DNA of 64,000 nt from Rostratula benghalensis (taxonomy: Eukaryota > Chordata > Aves > Charadriiformes > Rostratulidae): NCBI GenBank assembly GCA_013399305.1, contig VXAI01000191.1:579191-643190 (forward strand). Direction: 5' to 3'. Of the stretch, positions 23,024 through 37,432 are shown in pieces. The notes beneath the pieces are model-generated. The model did no database searches. It was not told where the DNA came from and was given only the letters and a program-made list of their open reading frames with translations. Both the position numbers and the translations under genes were made by a program. The stretch's first letter is position 1, and the number at the start of each line of letters is the position of its first letter.

Positions 23024-23088
23024 GATGAAATTACTTTTTCAGAGTCACGCAAGAAGCTTGTGGCCCAGCTTGGGAGCTGAATATAGTG
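23024..23088 (-). repeat. MIR-like SINE remnant
   Basis: GAGTCACGCAAGAAGCTTGTGG followed by CAGCTTGGGAGCTGAATATAG lines up with the antisense of the sauropsid MIR-like core as I remember it (ggtcacacaggaag.ctgtggcagagctgggaattgaacccag). Only about 65 bp is recognisable. It lies within 500 bp of two LINE remnants, in a small cluster of old repeats. Confidence 0.5.
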
Positions 23089-23283
23089 ATTACGCCACAA
23101 GCTTCTAATTTCCTCTGTAAATAATTTCTAAGAATCAGCACGAAGTAACAACAGTCATTCTGATGAGAGAGAGATGTTTTGTTATTAAAATACTATTGGA
23201 ATGCACAAGATAGCAGGACTGTCTCGATTGTGACATTTGGTATTGGAGTACATTTCTTCTTAGGAATAAAGAGATCATTACGT

Positions 23284-23387
23284 TCCTGTGTGACCTGATC
23301 TAGGTGTTCCTGCTCCGGCAGAGGGATTGGGCTAGATGACCTTTCAAGGCCCCTTCTAAACCCTGATATTCTGTGATTCTGTGGTTA
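23284..23387 (+). mobile_element. CR1 LINE, short 3' terminal fragment
   Basis: The fragment reads TTCCTGTGTGACCTGATCTAGG, then a CCTGCTC/GGCAGAGGGATTGGGC segment, GATGACCTTTCAAGGCCCCTTC and a tail of GATATTCTGTGATTCTGTGG. This is a CR1 3' UTR, plus strand, about 100 bp long, with a good terminal repeat. Confidence 0.92.
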
Positions 23388-23490
23388 CTAGATTTACACA
23401 TATTTATTAAAAAACCAATAAACCAGTCTAAAACCAATATGAAAATAAAGCCGGCAGCTGAGCAGCCCAGAATAAAGTATACGCTTAATC

Positions 23491-23520
23491 GATGAACTCT
23501 GAAAAGATGAACTCTGAATA
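23491..23520. repeat. Short tandem duplication, 15-mer x2
   Basis: GATGAACTCTGAAAA is followed directly by GATGAACTCTGAATA, with a single mismatch between the copies. It lies about 100 bp after a CR1 tail and is not part of it. Confidence 0.9.
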
Positions 23521-26500
23521 ATAATTGCAGGTGGAATTCAAAGGTTGGGAGGTGAAATAAACAACTCAGGATTATTGGAACAACCTGTCTTTAGTGAAGA
23601 CTGGCATGTTTACATGCAGAGTGTGCCACCCGATGATTTTAGTAAGCAGCAAACAGCGGCCACCATAATTTACATGCATTTGAGGCCCGTCTCTGGAAAA
23701 GAGATCACTTGTAATTCAAAGAGAAAATAGCAAGCATTTGCAGGGCAAGAGGAAAAGAATCAAGCCATACTCATGTTCCCTGCACATCTGTACTGAAAAC
23801 TTTTACCATAACACAATAGAAATTAGTTTCTTTCACATAGCTAAGACTTCTCAGAAATTCAGAACAATCTAAGAAAAGTTTGTTCTAGAATAAATGAATA
23901 GATTGCAGCACAATGAGGTTAAACAAGTGATTTTTGTACTCATCCAGAATGTTCACCTGAATTTAGTTAGCTGGTACAGCATATAGCGTGAAGGAAAAAA
24001 GGTGAAACTTTTTTGCTTTATTTAAGCAAATTGTCAATGGGTCAACTGGGCAGCATGTCTTGCTAATCCCTCAGGCAAAAGGAACACCTTCTGAAACATT
24101 ACTGATCAAATACATCACGACAAAGTCACAGTAATGTTTGTTTCACAGACACACAAACATATATTTATCTGTATGTTCTATATATTATATATATTTAGAT
24201 GGATGCTTCCAGGTTATTGTGACTTTCATATGCTAAAAAAGTCTTTGTTTAAAAATTGAAGTCCTAGCTACCTTACTTAACCAACACAAATAGAATGACA
24301 AGTTGCTGTTGTCCTAGGAATAAAGAGAATAAAAAATTAAATGAGCTTCATTAAAGAAAAAAATAAAAGGGCCTGCCAAAAGCAATGGGCCCTTTTCAAA
24401 CATCCACTTTAAAGAAATGGCAATTAACATCCACCAGATTTGAAGGGCTGGGTTACAGAAAGCAAACTGGAAAATGTTCTTACAAAGGGTTAGACCTGTT
24501 TTTGTAAAAGTCAGAATGGCCTAGGCTGTCAGAATGAAACACTTTAGCAGAAATGAGCTGTATGTGCTGTTTGTCACATGAGACTTGTTCAAAGCAGCAC
24601 TGGTTCAGCACTGACTGGGTAAACTTCACCGATTGAACTCCAGTGATTTGCAAAGGTGTTTATATCATACTCTACAGAGCTATTTGTCTACACGATCTGC
24701 TTATGCCCTTTCTAGTCCAGTCCAGTCCACTTAATAAGAAATCAGTTTGTACAATCCTGTCTGCTCTTCCTACTGCCTGCTAAATATTTTATAAGCTTTT
24801 CATGGTACAAGATTGAAATATGCTTGACAGATTTAATTTAACCTGTGATTTATGTTGACTGTATCAGCCATCATGAAAATGTGAGGCATGCAGAAGAGAT
24901 GAGGATGAGCAGTAAAAATAAAAAGCAGAGAGTAAATTGTAGACAGCAAGGAGTTATTCGTTCAGAGTGAAGTTTGTGTCATAACAGCTGAAGGATTCTT
25001 ACTCTCATGGAAAATGTTGTCTATCTATCAGTTCAATGCTTTGAATAGTTTTAGGGGTCTACCACTATTTACATATGGATGTTCACATGTAAACAATTGA
25101 AGCCTCTTCTTTAGAGATTCAGCTGTTAAAACAAATCAGTTGTGGGAAGAAGGTCTACTACTCAGACAAGTTCTTTAGTTGGTGCAAAAATAACAGCAAC
25201 ATTTTATGGTTATTTGCCAAAAAGACTTAACACTTCAGTGTTAAATCTTCAAAGAACTACACATACATTGACTAATTGGTCTATATACTTCTGCTTTGTT
25301 GTGCAACAGATCTACTCACTGGATATTACTCTTTCTCTGACAAAGAGTGTTTTGGACTGGTAGCTAGATCATGGCAAAGTAAAGAGAACAAGCAGAAAAC
25401 AAAAAAAACGGTAATGATATGACTGGCTTTAAGAATTGGATCAATTTTTAGGTATTATGTCTGTAAATTTCGAACATTACCTTATTTTAAGGGGAGTTTG
25501 AGCATGTTAAGATCAGACTTAGTTCCTCAGGAGGTATGATGCAGTAATGCTTTAGTGTTAGATATGCCAAAAACCAGTAATAAGAGTGTATATACCAGCT
25601 AAATATACACCTAGGCCAGCAAAATTTGGCTGAAATTCTGATTTCTGAAAGAAGATATAAAGAATTCAAACCAAAGGAAGATAGGTGTTGTTATATTTTA
25701 GTAAAGCTGGCTGGATAATAAAAATTATGTTTCTGAAAAATGTCTGGTATTTATTTCTATCCCAGAAAACAAGAAGTGTTTACCCAAAAGAGCTCAAAAA
25801 TCAAGGAACTTGCCTTGTGGAGAAGGTAGAGTTCTACTCATTCTACTACAGAAAGTTTTACTTTCTGTCCAAGCTAATCTGAAACAAAATCTTGAAAATG
25901 CCACATTTTAGATTAATTGGCCTGACCACCAAATTACAGCATTAGGGCACTGCAATGAAAAGTTGCTGCTGATTAGACAGTGTGTCCTCTTTCAATATGT
26001 TAGCTTGAGTACCAGTATTTGTGTCACCCCAGGAAAACAAGCTTAGGATCTGGGGCAGGTATGTGAGTGTCATTTTCATGCTGCTATAATTAATGGAAAT
26101 AGCTGCAGCTGTTACTTTGTAGGTAGAGATGCCTCAACATCTGCTTTACACCAGGATTTCTCCCAAGGCCAGTGGAAGACTTTCCTATGAAGTGTTTATT
26201 ATAATTAACATTTTTCCATATACTTGAGAACATTTTGTGAATGTGAACATGTGAACTTCTACATGATTGTTTTATCGCCTTCCAGATCAGATAATGCTTC
26301 AGTTTCCTATAAGTTATTGTAGATTTGGAAGGAATTAATAGCTTTGAGTGGGATATTTTATACAAACATGTTTCATGGTATACCAACCTGAACAACATTC
26401 AATTGGAGCTGCAGAAAATTCCCAAACATAAGTCCATGATTCTATGATTTACACTTAAATTGATGTATAGTATGCAGGAACATGATCTTCTCAGTTACCT

Positions 26501-29500
26501 CTTACAGATTCTTCAAAACAATTGGCAGGCCTTCACGTCTGACTACAGATTAAAAACTGCTGGTCCAGGAGAAGGTTTTTTTTTTAGACCCATATATCAG
26601 TGGTTCTGTAATACAGCTACTTTTTTTTATTATTTTTCAATTTTTAAAAAAAGTTTTTATTTAACCCACACAACCTGGTGCCACGGTTCCACAACTTTTT
26701 CCAGGGCAGAACCTTTTCCTGCAGTTCCTCCTGCCACTAGTTAATCAAATAGCCTTCCCTCTGAATTTAATAACTTGGAGAAGCTAACATTGAGGAAGAT
26801 ATTGCAAACTTTCCATCCCCTTGAAAAGAGAGATTATACTCATTTTGAAAACATGTAACTAGGTAACGCCATCAAAAACCTGCCTACTGTTCTCTGCTGA
26901 AGCAATGCTTATTTTTTTTTAATGTTGTTTATTTTTGCTTTCCCAATAGTCACTGTAATGTAGTCACATTAATAAACACTAGCTACTAGCTTACTGTTAC
27001 AAGTCATCATACCACAAATGTAGTTAAAGCCTGTAAGAAGAATTGCTTTTCTTGCATGTAGCAGCTTGTCTTTACCCTGTAACAGTTTGTTACCTGATCA
27101 TTTTGTATGCTGTTTAGTTTTGGGTTTAATGATGCCTAAAAAGAGAAATAGGCTGCATTATGGACTAAACGACTACAAAAATGTATCCATAAAAAGAAAC
27201 CAATAGTTTCTTACTGGAGCATGAGGAACGGAGACGAAGCTGCTAATATAAATTGTCACTATATTTTAGCTGGAAAATTAATTTAGAAGTCCAAATACTG
27301 GGATATTATGAACTTCAAAAAGTTAAAGACTAAACTTGTTGTAGTCATAATAAGTGTTTGTTAGTTAGCCTGCATTTTTTTTCCAGTGTAGAAAGGAAAT
27401 GCATAACTGGAAAGTGTTCATTCAATTACAATTTTATTATTCTGAGGTTTGGAATTTCTCTCTTTTTCTTTTTTTCATTACCTTTGAAAGATGTGCTCAG
27501 TCCCACAGTTCTGTACCTTAACACATAGTATTATACCTATGGACTCTGAGAAATTTGGTAAATGGAAGAACTTTTAAAATGCATTGAATAGTATAATCAT
27601 TTGTTCCATAGATTAAAAATGTGGTGATGTGATGCTTTCATTTCTCCTCATCTCACCTGAGCACATCCCTTACTGTACTTCCATATCCTCAGAGCATAAG
27701 GGACACTTGTTCTATGGCAGGTCTGCAGTCACATTGGTATGAAGTGGCCAGCTAGAGAGAACTTGATGATTGTTTTACATACAGACTGAGAAGAACTGCA
27801 TTGCTGTGGCATTGGAAGCCTTTATCTCAGTGTCAGTTTTCCCTGGTCAGCAGTCCTCACAAAATAAAAGGCAATATCAAAAGCAACAACAATATTGACC
27901 AACACTAACCTGTCAATATTTCTACAGTGGAGACAGGAGTTGTCATAGCAAAGATCCTCCTACTTTGTTAACAATTTTTTCTCTTGCAGCTGTTCAGACA
28001 AAACTCTTTACTTTGATGCAAGCATTTACCTAGGGGAAACAGGTAGCTGTTGGATTGCTTACAGTTCTCAAACATACTGCTTATTCCTTCAAGAGAGAAA
28101 TATTTGAAAACTAGTATGACTGCAGTTGATCTATTTTTTTGTGTCTATATATAGTTTTTTTTTCTGAGTTTGATTATGGCATTATCCAAACAAGAATTTA
28201 TTATAGAAGTCTTAAATATTCTGCTTTTTAATCTGTGCAACAAATTATTATACTATTCAAACAGTGTACTTCAGTCCTTAACTGGCTAATTGTTCTTGAT
28301 ATAATGTTATTTTATCATGTGACTAAGGATAAGGGATGTGGTTTTATGCTGCCTACAGTTTGCTAGCAGAAAAGTGGAAGACAATTTGTATCCGATCTAT
28401 AGTTTATTTTTCTCTGCTGAGTCCATTTATTTAACATTCTTAAGTCTATGTCAAGGATTAATTTAGCCCTATAGGTTTTACACTGTTTTACAAGAATTCC
28501 CAGGCTTCAGGCACAGTCTAACAAGATGATGATGTTCATTGCTAAGGATGTTTCTCCTCAGCTCATTCAGCTGGGACTCAAGTAAATTATGTAAACATTT
28601 CCCATGGCAGCTCCCCAAGGTGTACACAAATGCTAATCTGGAGTGGTATTTTTCAACATTTTTTTTATCTTGGGCCTTTTTTCATGGAAGTAATTTAACC
28701 AATTTGGAAAGAAATTGCCTTTAAAACAAGGGAAGTTGTGAGTGCTTTCAAGTGTCTATTTTTGAATCACATATGAAAGAGGAAAATAAACAAAGTATTA
28801 TGTTTATGTTTAAGACTCATTTAGAAATGGCTCATATTGGCATATGTTAAAGATGATGAATAATTAAGAGAACTGGTCATGCAATTATTAGAAGAAACCG
28901 CACATTGTCTCAGAGAATGTAAATCAACAAATTCAAGTCAGCCACAGCCAGACTGCTCCAGGGATTTACTCTGTTGCTCTGACAAGACCTCTGTTCTGCT
29001 GCTACTGCTGTCTGGTTCCAGGGCAGCACACACTCACTGTGAACTGGCCCCTAGGGTTAGTCCTGTCCTACATACTATTTATGAATGCAGCCCAGCATTT
29101 TTTTGCTAGCCTGTGTATTTCCAAGAAAACCATAGCTTTTCTGTTTTCTAAAGGTGACTTGAAGGAATAAGTTGTGAAAGTCAGAAAAAATCCTCATAAG
29201 GTCTTTAGAGCAGCCAGGAGTTAATAAATATCTTCTAAACAGCAGTAACTTATTATGGTGATAAAATATCTCATTCATCCTCTTTGTTGTTTGAACTGCA
29301 CATTCCATGTAAATTATTGGGAAGAGGTGAGGTTGGGGATATGTTTTTAGAAAACATGCAGCAATTTTCCTTTTAAACCTGCAAATAGTGAACCAGGAGA
29401 AGTAAAGTTTAGCAATGATTCATTTTACAGATATATCTTAGTTCATGTCTTTAATTAAAAACAATTCCTATGAATAATTTTCGTCTTTCTCTTGAGTTTG

Positions 29501-31802
29501 CTTGTTGAAAGCACATAATAGTGGTATTTGGCTGGACAAAACATTAAGTAGATACAATTTAAGTTCAGATGGTCACTGTCATTTAAGGTTTCTTCCAAGA
29601 CTACCCTTTTTACCATGCCATCCTAGTTCACAGATGCCCTAACCACTGTCATTAAAAAGACTTTATATTGCATATCAGGACTCTCACAGTAAATTTTTGG
29701 GACAATGAATAAAGGAATCTTTATTAACTTTGAGGGGAGAAGGATTAGGGGTCAAACTGCAGATGAACAACTTTTGTTGATTTGGAACTAGCTGAGTTTA
29801 CAATGACAAAAGGCAGTAGCCATACAATCATGGAATAAGAATGAGAAGTCAAACCTTGACTCTTAACTCATTATTTTGAGTCATGCTCCAGTTATATAGC
29901 AGAATGAAGGTTCTCCACCTATTGCTTTCTTTATAGAGTAGTTTCAAAAAGTCCCACCTTCCTTTCCCCTGTAAATCTGTGACTGCAAGAGGAAATACCA
30001 CTGTTTCAGAAAGGAAGGCAAATGTGTCAAAATTTCAGTCCACTTTTTGTCTTTACTAACTAATTTAGCAAGCTACAGAATGAAGGGTAAAGGTTTGGGG
30101 TGTTTTCCTGAGCATCCTACCCAACAGAATTTATTCTGCTATTGTACCACAGTCAATTATGTGTGGCTGTGCTGACCCCCTTTGTTCATTTTAAAATTCA
30201 CTGCTGTGGTAATGCAAAGTGATGCCAAGCTAGCCACAACTTCTGTCTGTCCCCAGAATAGCACTGACAATTTACAGTAATCTCTACTGAAATTACCCAA
30301 GGCATTCATTCTTTAAACTTTCTGGCTACATCAATATAAATTAGCACAGGAATGGTTGAAAGCCAACAAATTGGATCCAAATGCTGAATTTTATCCATGC
30401 CTTTCTTCACTGAAAGTCAAGTTGTCTTTGATTTTTCTCTGCCTTGTGGACCTTTGGAGTCCTGTGTTACTTTGACAAGAGGATTCACTGTTTTGCAGCA
30501 TTTCCAGAACAAGTTAGGCTTACTAATTCCAAGATTTCCTTAGGAAAATGCTAGCCCTACTACTGGAAGATGCGCTGGTAAAGGGTAGGTGAGCATGAAG
30601 GGACAGAGCTGAGAGTGAATAAGGGTTTGTGAGTAAGGGGCAGTAAGGCAAGGGATGCCCAGTCAGGGAGAAAGGGACTGTGTAGAAAAGGGCTTCACGG
30701 AAGGAATGTTCCTAGAGAATATGGCATCCAGGAACAGAGAGAGGGCATGCAGTGTAGTATAGGGAGGAGAGAAATACAGGGTGACTCAGTAAAAATAAAG
30801 AGAACAGTAACAGAGTTGTGAAAAGGCATAGAAGTATGGGTATCAGTGGCAGGAGATCACTAGAAGAATCTGAAGTGTGATGACCTAGGCAAGAAGGAAA
30901 GGGAAGATGAGATTATGGTATTGCAAAAAAAGAGTCACAGAATAGCATCTCAGTGGGTAAGAGATACTCTTTTCATATCATGGAAGAGTTTAAAATTAAT
31001 TGAGGCTGTAGAACTCATGCTCATAGCAGAGTCTTTTGCTCTGAAAAGAAAATAAATTTCTTCAGTTCCCTCTCAAATTCTTGTAACAGAACAGCCAGGC
31101 ATCTTCTATTTTAAACTTGAATATACTTCTTTCTCTTGTAAACATAAATTAAGTGATAGGTCATCTTACACTGTTTATTTCCATCTGTTCTCCTGGTGCA
31201 AATGCTTTTATGTATTTGTTAATCCCAATGTGGCCTTCTTCACTGGCTCACAATTCTTTTTGGAATAAATCCAAGATACACTGTATTGTATATGCCACTT
31301 TTACAGAAAAACTCTTTATAGCTAGAAAAAAAATCACTTTCAATTTGTGTTTGAATTCTTCTGTCTTAATTAGCTTTGTTTTGTGGCTTAAGGAGCCAGA
31401 TTTTACTATACTTATTAGCAAGCCAGACTGCCTTATCAGCATCATTCCTCTCTGTGTTCACTTAAGTATTGCTGAGCTCTGCATTTTTGTAATCTGCAAG
31501 CTTTCATATATTTTAAAGTTTGTTACAATTCTATTATGTAAATTATTAAATGCAAATGTTGTTATATTATCAGTTATAAGTGCCAAAATGAAAATAAAAT
31601 TTAAATAAAATGTGAAAGGGCAGGAGAAAGAGATAACAGGAAAAAGTAAAACAAATTAAATAATACCTTTGAAATACATATTTATGAATACTAATTCCTC
31701 TAGTTAACTACTTGTATGCTAAAGACACTGGTGTATGAGAATGATGTTGTAAACTGACATGGATAACAAATATAATTCTCTGTGTCCTATTTTGACATTC
31801 TT

Positions 31803-31828
31803 TATATATATATAAATATATATATATA
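31803..31828. repeat. (TA)n tract
   Basis: Alternating TA runs with one AA interruption (TATATATATATAAATATATATATATA). It is simple sequence. Confidence 0.9.
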
Positions 31829-34800
31829 GTGTCACCAGCACTGTAGTTCTGAAGAAAAATTAATCCACAGCTATAAACCAAAGATTTACAGTTTACAGGT
31901 CTTGTTTTTAAAATCATATATGTTTATATAGAAACACCTAAAAAAGATCGCCAAAGAGCCCTTTGTGGAAGTGTCTAAGTGCATAACCTCTATCAAAATC
32001 AATGAGATTAGACAGTTAGGGCAGGAACTGTAAAGGGATTCACTAAAATTTGCAGTTCTGGGAATTCACAGCCCTGAATCTGACACCTAGACTGTGCGTG
32101 TGCTGGAAAATAAAATAACCCAGGCATGGTTGTATGCAAGAATGGCCAGCTGGCATGGGATGGCCAGCATGTACTTGGCTAGACATTACCTTGTTCTAAA
32201 ACAGGCTGGCCACATCCAAATGCCTATTAACAATGTGAATCCCCAGGCAAAACTAATCAACTTTTTGAGACTGTGCTATGAACACTTTTTTCTGACAGGG
32301 GTGCATAAGAGCTGTACATTTTAGATGACAATAGGAAAGGTGCACAAGAGCACACCACATAGTTTGCTCCTCAGACACGGTCCTAGAGTTTCTGTTCAAT
32401 TTTGCACTTCTGACTGGAGATCATGAAAGACAACAAGCTCTGTGGGGACCTGGCTAAGGTAATCAGGGGAAAATAGAAAGATAACCTCATGATGTTTGGT
32501 TTATTTTAATGTCTTTGCTTCTCTTTGTATTACTTTTTTTAATTTATTGCTTGTATCCCTTCTACCATCAGCAATATGACAGTATTGTAATGAATTGGTA
32601 GAGTTTATTCTCCTCCATCTGACCATATCTTTTGCACAGTGGAAGATGTTTCTCAGGATACACACATCTTAGTGTAAACACACCAGAGTCCAACCACTGG
32701 GAACCCAATCACCCGTGTCATTACATTGTTAGCATGGACCTTAACACTGTTTTTGTCAGCCAGCTAGCATTCTCCCAAACCTATCTGAGGCACAGTTCAG
32801 GAACAAGCATAAGCATAGTCTAAGCACCCTTTTTTATAGGCAACTTTATATGTTCACCATGATTTGGAAACAAGTTTAGTAGTATGAAAATGGAGCAAAT
32901 AAACCAGCTGAACCTCAACCTCTGGCCTGTCCTCATGGGAGAGGTACTTCATTTGAAAGTGCCTGTTCTGGGCTCAGGGATTCAACCACATGCAGTGGGG
33001 GAGCTCTAGGTAGGCAAGCAACTCACAGGTTGTCACATCCACTGCACTCCAGGTATTTATCTTTCTGCGCTGTCATGAATAAAATCCAATTTTGTTAAAT
33101 AAAGCCATCTAAAAGCCAAAGTTGTCCACCTAGTCAGTGGTAGACTTTCCTCTATGACTTAAACCTACTGTGACACTCTTGTTCCCCTTAAGACAGAGAA
33201 ACACCTGCAAAATTGGAAGAAGATTGTGACTATGGGATTTGGTTTTGCAAGAAGTTAGTAAAACCACAATGGATATTCTCACATTCAAATCAAAATATAA
33301 AACTATGTTGGATCACATGTTGGATCTCTTGTGTGAATTCATAACCTACAGAACCTCATAAACAACACTGAAAAAAAACCCCATGAAAAGATGAGAAGCG
33401 CTGGAGGTTTTTGCCTGTGTATTTTCTATGTATTTGAATGTGGAATAAAAATAGGTATTACTAAGTATTAGAAGTGCAAACCACCAGTCTATTACTGGTA
33501 TAAAACTCCAAGCATACTTGGGGAAAGTCTGAAAATGTTATTCATCAGAGATTTTTGGAAACAATTTAGGCAAATATCTGTCAAGGAGATGTATTTGCTC
33601 TCCCTCAGTGTTCTTTGGATGCTTTTTTGAAATTCTTTCTAACGCTTCCTTTCTGTTCAACAACAACTTTCTTTCTGTGACCCAGTTTTCATTTACTGCT
33701 TGGGACAACAATGGTCCTAAAGCAAAGTGAAGAAATGGGTGACATGGCCCTTCAACGTGGACTAGAACAAGCTGACTCTACAAACCTGAATTTTGGGACT
33801 GGTGGGACTTCTTGTACAAACGGTTTCTGCAGGTTCCTGGATTTAAAGCTGCCATGTTTGAAGACATCAGAAAATGGCAGAGCACCTGTGGAAGCGCATC
33901 TCTTTTTATGTCTGACTCAGGAATACTGTGGGATGTATTTTCTTCCTGTGATGGGAACAAATGACCAGGTAAATTTCCTGGTGCTCAGTGATTTGGTTCA
34001 GGCCTTCACCAGGACTCTCACACACTGTTGTACTCTGTTGTTGCAATTAGGATAGAATGTTAAATTAATCCCTGACACCAGAATATTTTATGCATTGTGC
34101 ATATGACCAGTACATATCAGATACAAAGATTTTCAAATGGTCATTTGCATTTAACCAAGGTAATGGGGTCAAGACAGAGCTCAGCCCCCAATATTCCAAA
34201 ATTGTGGCAATATTTAGAATCCTGTCTGATATAGCCATTTCTCACAGCCAGGGCCATGAACCAGTGTTCAAAGACTATCTCGTGTCAGTGACACCAGTCT
34301 GTCAGAGATAACACATTACATTGGGATTCACATATTTTTGCATATCTTCGGGCTAAGGAATGTAATAAACAAGGCAGAGTAATACAAATGTTTCAATGAG
34401 ACATGTATCATAGCACAAAATTTCATGGAATTCCCTAGAGGGGAGGACCAAAGGTTGACATTATGGCTAAGGATGACAGACACATCTTCAGATATGCAGA
34501 GACTATGATCTACATAACTTCTAAGGATCTGCAATCCCATCAGAAGTATCCAGTTTAAGATTTCGCATTCTTTTATTTCTCCATGCCCTACTTAGAAAAT
34601 AGAAGACAAAAATATATATTGGAAATGCGGTTTATATATGTTTCATAAAAACCCCTTTTTACCAATAATTATTTATTTTAATTATCAAAGTATTTAAATT
34701 CTTATATTTACTGTTTTAAAAATAATCTCTATATTAACATTAAACAAGCAGATGTTTCACTGGAACGGAATTTAAGACTGGAAGTTTGACTGTTGTTGAG

Positions 34801-37032
34801 ACAGTTGCATATTTTGTCCCTGTCAAGCCTTCATGGTCATAGGAATTCTATTGTGCCACACAACCTGGAGTCTGCAACACCAGGTGAAATATGGACTGAA
34901 AACATGAATGTGGACAAAGAGACAAGGAAAAGGCACAGTCACCGAAACAGTCAGAAGTTTTAGGAAGGATTAGTCTTGCTATATGCCTGAGCTGTAGATA
35001 AATTAAACCAATAATTATCAATAGGGACATCATTTGGAACACATCACTTGACTACTTTTATTACCAGATGGTACCTGGAACACAGCAAAGATAAAATTTA
35101 AGGACAACTTTAATGAATGTGGTAACTTTAAGGAGTTTGCCCGCACACATAGCCCGATAAGAAAATGGTTTAGTAACTCTGGGAAAAACGGACATTTGGG
35201 TGATAAAAACTCATAATATTTCTAGAGCAAAGGGGATGGATGACTGATATAAATTGGGAATATCCCAACAGAATATTTTCAAACCACAAAACCCCCCTCC
35301 ATATTGCTGGAGTTTGATTAAAATTAAATGAACTCAGATTAAAGCCAGTCCAGATAGAATTCAATATTGAGTCTAATGATAATAACTTGTAAGTAGAAAA
35401 TAGATAAATAATACAGTTAATGGGGTGTTAATTCTTTATAATCATATTGTTAAAATTATAATGGTCTAAAAATATCCCTCAGATTTACTTTGAAGGCCAA
35501 AACCTTACTTGTTTCAAGGTTTTTACCAACTGCATGAGTTACTTGCCTCACACATTTTATTAACACCAAATGCTCTGAGACTCATTAAAAAAAATATTTT
35601 TTGCAAACTTGGAAGAACAGTGCAACCTATTCTGAAGAACTCTTAAGTCATAAATGTTAATGAAAAATGCTCTATGGGAAAAGGCAATGCCATTCTGCTG
35701 CAATTCTGGTGTACTAGTTAAGCAGCTTGAATTTGCTAAAACATCACATTGATTTCAAATCAAATTTGTGAGAAATTACTTTAAATTTCATGAACATAAT
35801 GAGACATCCATCTGTGTCAAATAAGAAGCATTAATACAGTAAATGAGGCAGGTAAATAGTTCAGAAGGAGTTAGCACAGCCTTCTGAGTTCACAGCTAGA
35901 GTGCAAGGAGATGATTTTACCAATTTTTAATCTTTTTTTACAAATTTCCAACCGGCTTTGTTTTGAGGGGAAGAATAGCCAGACCTTTTCCAAAATGAAT
36001 AAATATCTGTATATATACTTATATATTTTTAAATCTACTGTATTCCAAGCATTTGTCTTTTGTTTAAATAATAATGTATTAACAAAACAGATGTGTATAA
36101 TAGGTGTATGAGGTGGACCTTTGAAATATTATCTTCTCAGACATTTCCTGAGCAATTGAGGGCATCTAAATTATTAATATTATCCATCTCTTTCAACAAC
36201 GGAGATTTATTTTGTCAATTCCAGCAAGCCTGATCAGCTAAATTTTTAAATACTCGGTGTTTCTGTATTCCATTACTGTTTGTTTTCAAGTGTTGATTTT
36301 TTCTTAAATGCCACAAAAGAGGAAAACAAATCACATCATATATTAACCCATAACCTTTTAAGCTACAGAAACAGACAGGTCATTTTTTTTTATTTTTTTT
36401 TTAGTGTTGACATTCTGCATGTGTAAGAAAAACTTATGTATGTAGATTTCTCTCACAAGAGCTTCAGGGCATAACCCAGACAGAGAAGCCATCACTTTTC
36501 CATTCTGCACCCAGGCTGCTGACAAAAGAATTGTGCAAATGAGCCTTTAAATCCTTAAATAGTCACTACACAATGCATGAAAGAATGCAGCGTAGGACAA
36601 AGGGCAATATTCACAGTTTATCTCAGGGTGATGGATCTGAATCGACGCATGAACATGGGTTTGTTACGGGATGGAGTAGGCCGCAAACCCCTACTGAGAA
36701 CCCAGTGGCCACAGTCTGTAATGCAAACAGTCAGGCTAAGTCCTTAACAATTAGGGTAAATTGAACTGGCCATTATCTGAACTTCAACTTGTTCTCATGA
36801 TTGATATGGGAAATGAAAAGTTGTATATATCTCTACAAAGACTGCGCGTTCTCTTCTCCTGACCAGTGCTAGGAATTGGTAGATTATATTTTAGTGCAGA
36901 AATTCCTATTCTATATTTCCACTTAATAAAACTAGTTGTTCTTGCATTTACATTGCAATGAATATAACCAATTTTGTTATTTTCCTGGAATATTATTTCT
37001 ATATGTGACATAAAATTAAGCTCCCAAACCCG

Positions 37033-37070
37033 AATCTATACAGACTAATAATAGACAATCTATACAGACT
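37033..37070. repeat. Direct repeat, 14-mer x2, period 24
   Basis: AATCTATACAGACT occurs at 37033-37046 and again at 37057-37070, with similar following sequence (AATA/GATA). This is a small local duplication. Confidence 0.9.
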
Positions 37071-37432
37071 GATAAACTATATGGACCAGTACCTGTTCAT
37101 GCTCCATCCTTCATACCACCAGTCTGCTGTCAGTCTACATAAATATTCATAGGTAACCAGTAACTTAAGAGTTATATGTCTGGGGGCATTCAGGACTGCA
37201 AGAAAGTCAGCATCCTGTAAAGAATACATATACTGTAGATAACTTAAGAGTACAAATAAATATTTTTTCCTATAGTGTCCACAATAGTTATTGAAATATA
37301 GTGCAAAATTAATCTTGAGGCAATGCATTATGGAGAGGCAAACGTTAACTTTTTAGTGAACAAGCAGGGAGTCAAAGGGCTGGAGCGAGGTGATGCTGCA
37401 CCTTGTCATATGTATATTCTCCCTTTTTTCAG

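Larger units (their letters stand above)
23390..37430. other. Long unique AT-rich noncoding stretch
   Basis: In these 14 kb I recognise no gene, RNA or CR1 copy. Minor items listed separately are a 15-mer tandem duplication (23491), TA tracts (24178-24197, 31803-31828) and a small direct repeat (37033). Other small items are a TCCAG repeat (24711-24729) and a T-rich patch at 26577-26660. The longest open frame, 151 codons at 31153-31608 (+), is rich in Ile, Leu, Phe and Cys, as expected from AT-rich noncoding DNA. The 114-codon frame at 33711-34055 has no domain. A 94-codon frame at 26460-26744 spans a poly-T patch and is spurious. Confidence 0.65.

Noticed and set aside
24600..24650. Possible third copy of the 'gtgtaaat...' palindromic repeat
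   Set aside because: Only scattered similarity (AAACTTCACCGATTGAACTCC), with no clear second arm.
26436..26452. CCATGATTCTATGATT, resembling a CR1 tail
   Set aside because: No CR1 3' UTR sequence could be recognised next to it. The tail motif alone is too short.
31153..31608. 151-codon hydrophobic frame (+), and a faint resemblance of 31480-31570 to an antisense old LINE RT block
   Set aside because: The Ile/Leu/Phe/Cys-rich frame is as expected from AT-rich DNA. The LINE resemblance (GTAATCTGCAAGC ... TTATTAAATGCAAATGTT) is too weak to call without an alignment.
33711..34055. 114-codon frame (+)
   Set aside because: No domain or splice context; overlapped by an antisense frame of similar quality.
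36573..36764. 63-codon frame (+) with natural-looking composition and several CpG
   Set aside because: No family match, no acceptor or donor with correct phase, and length within chance expectation.
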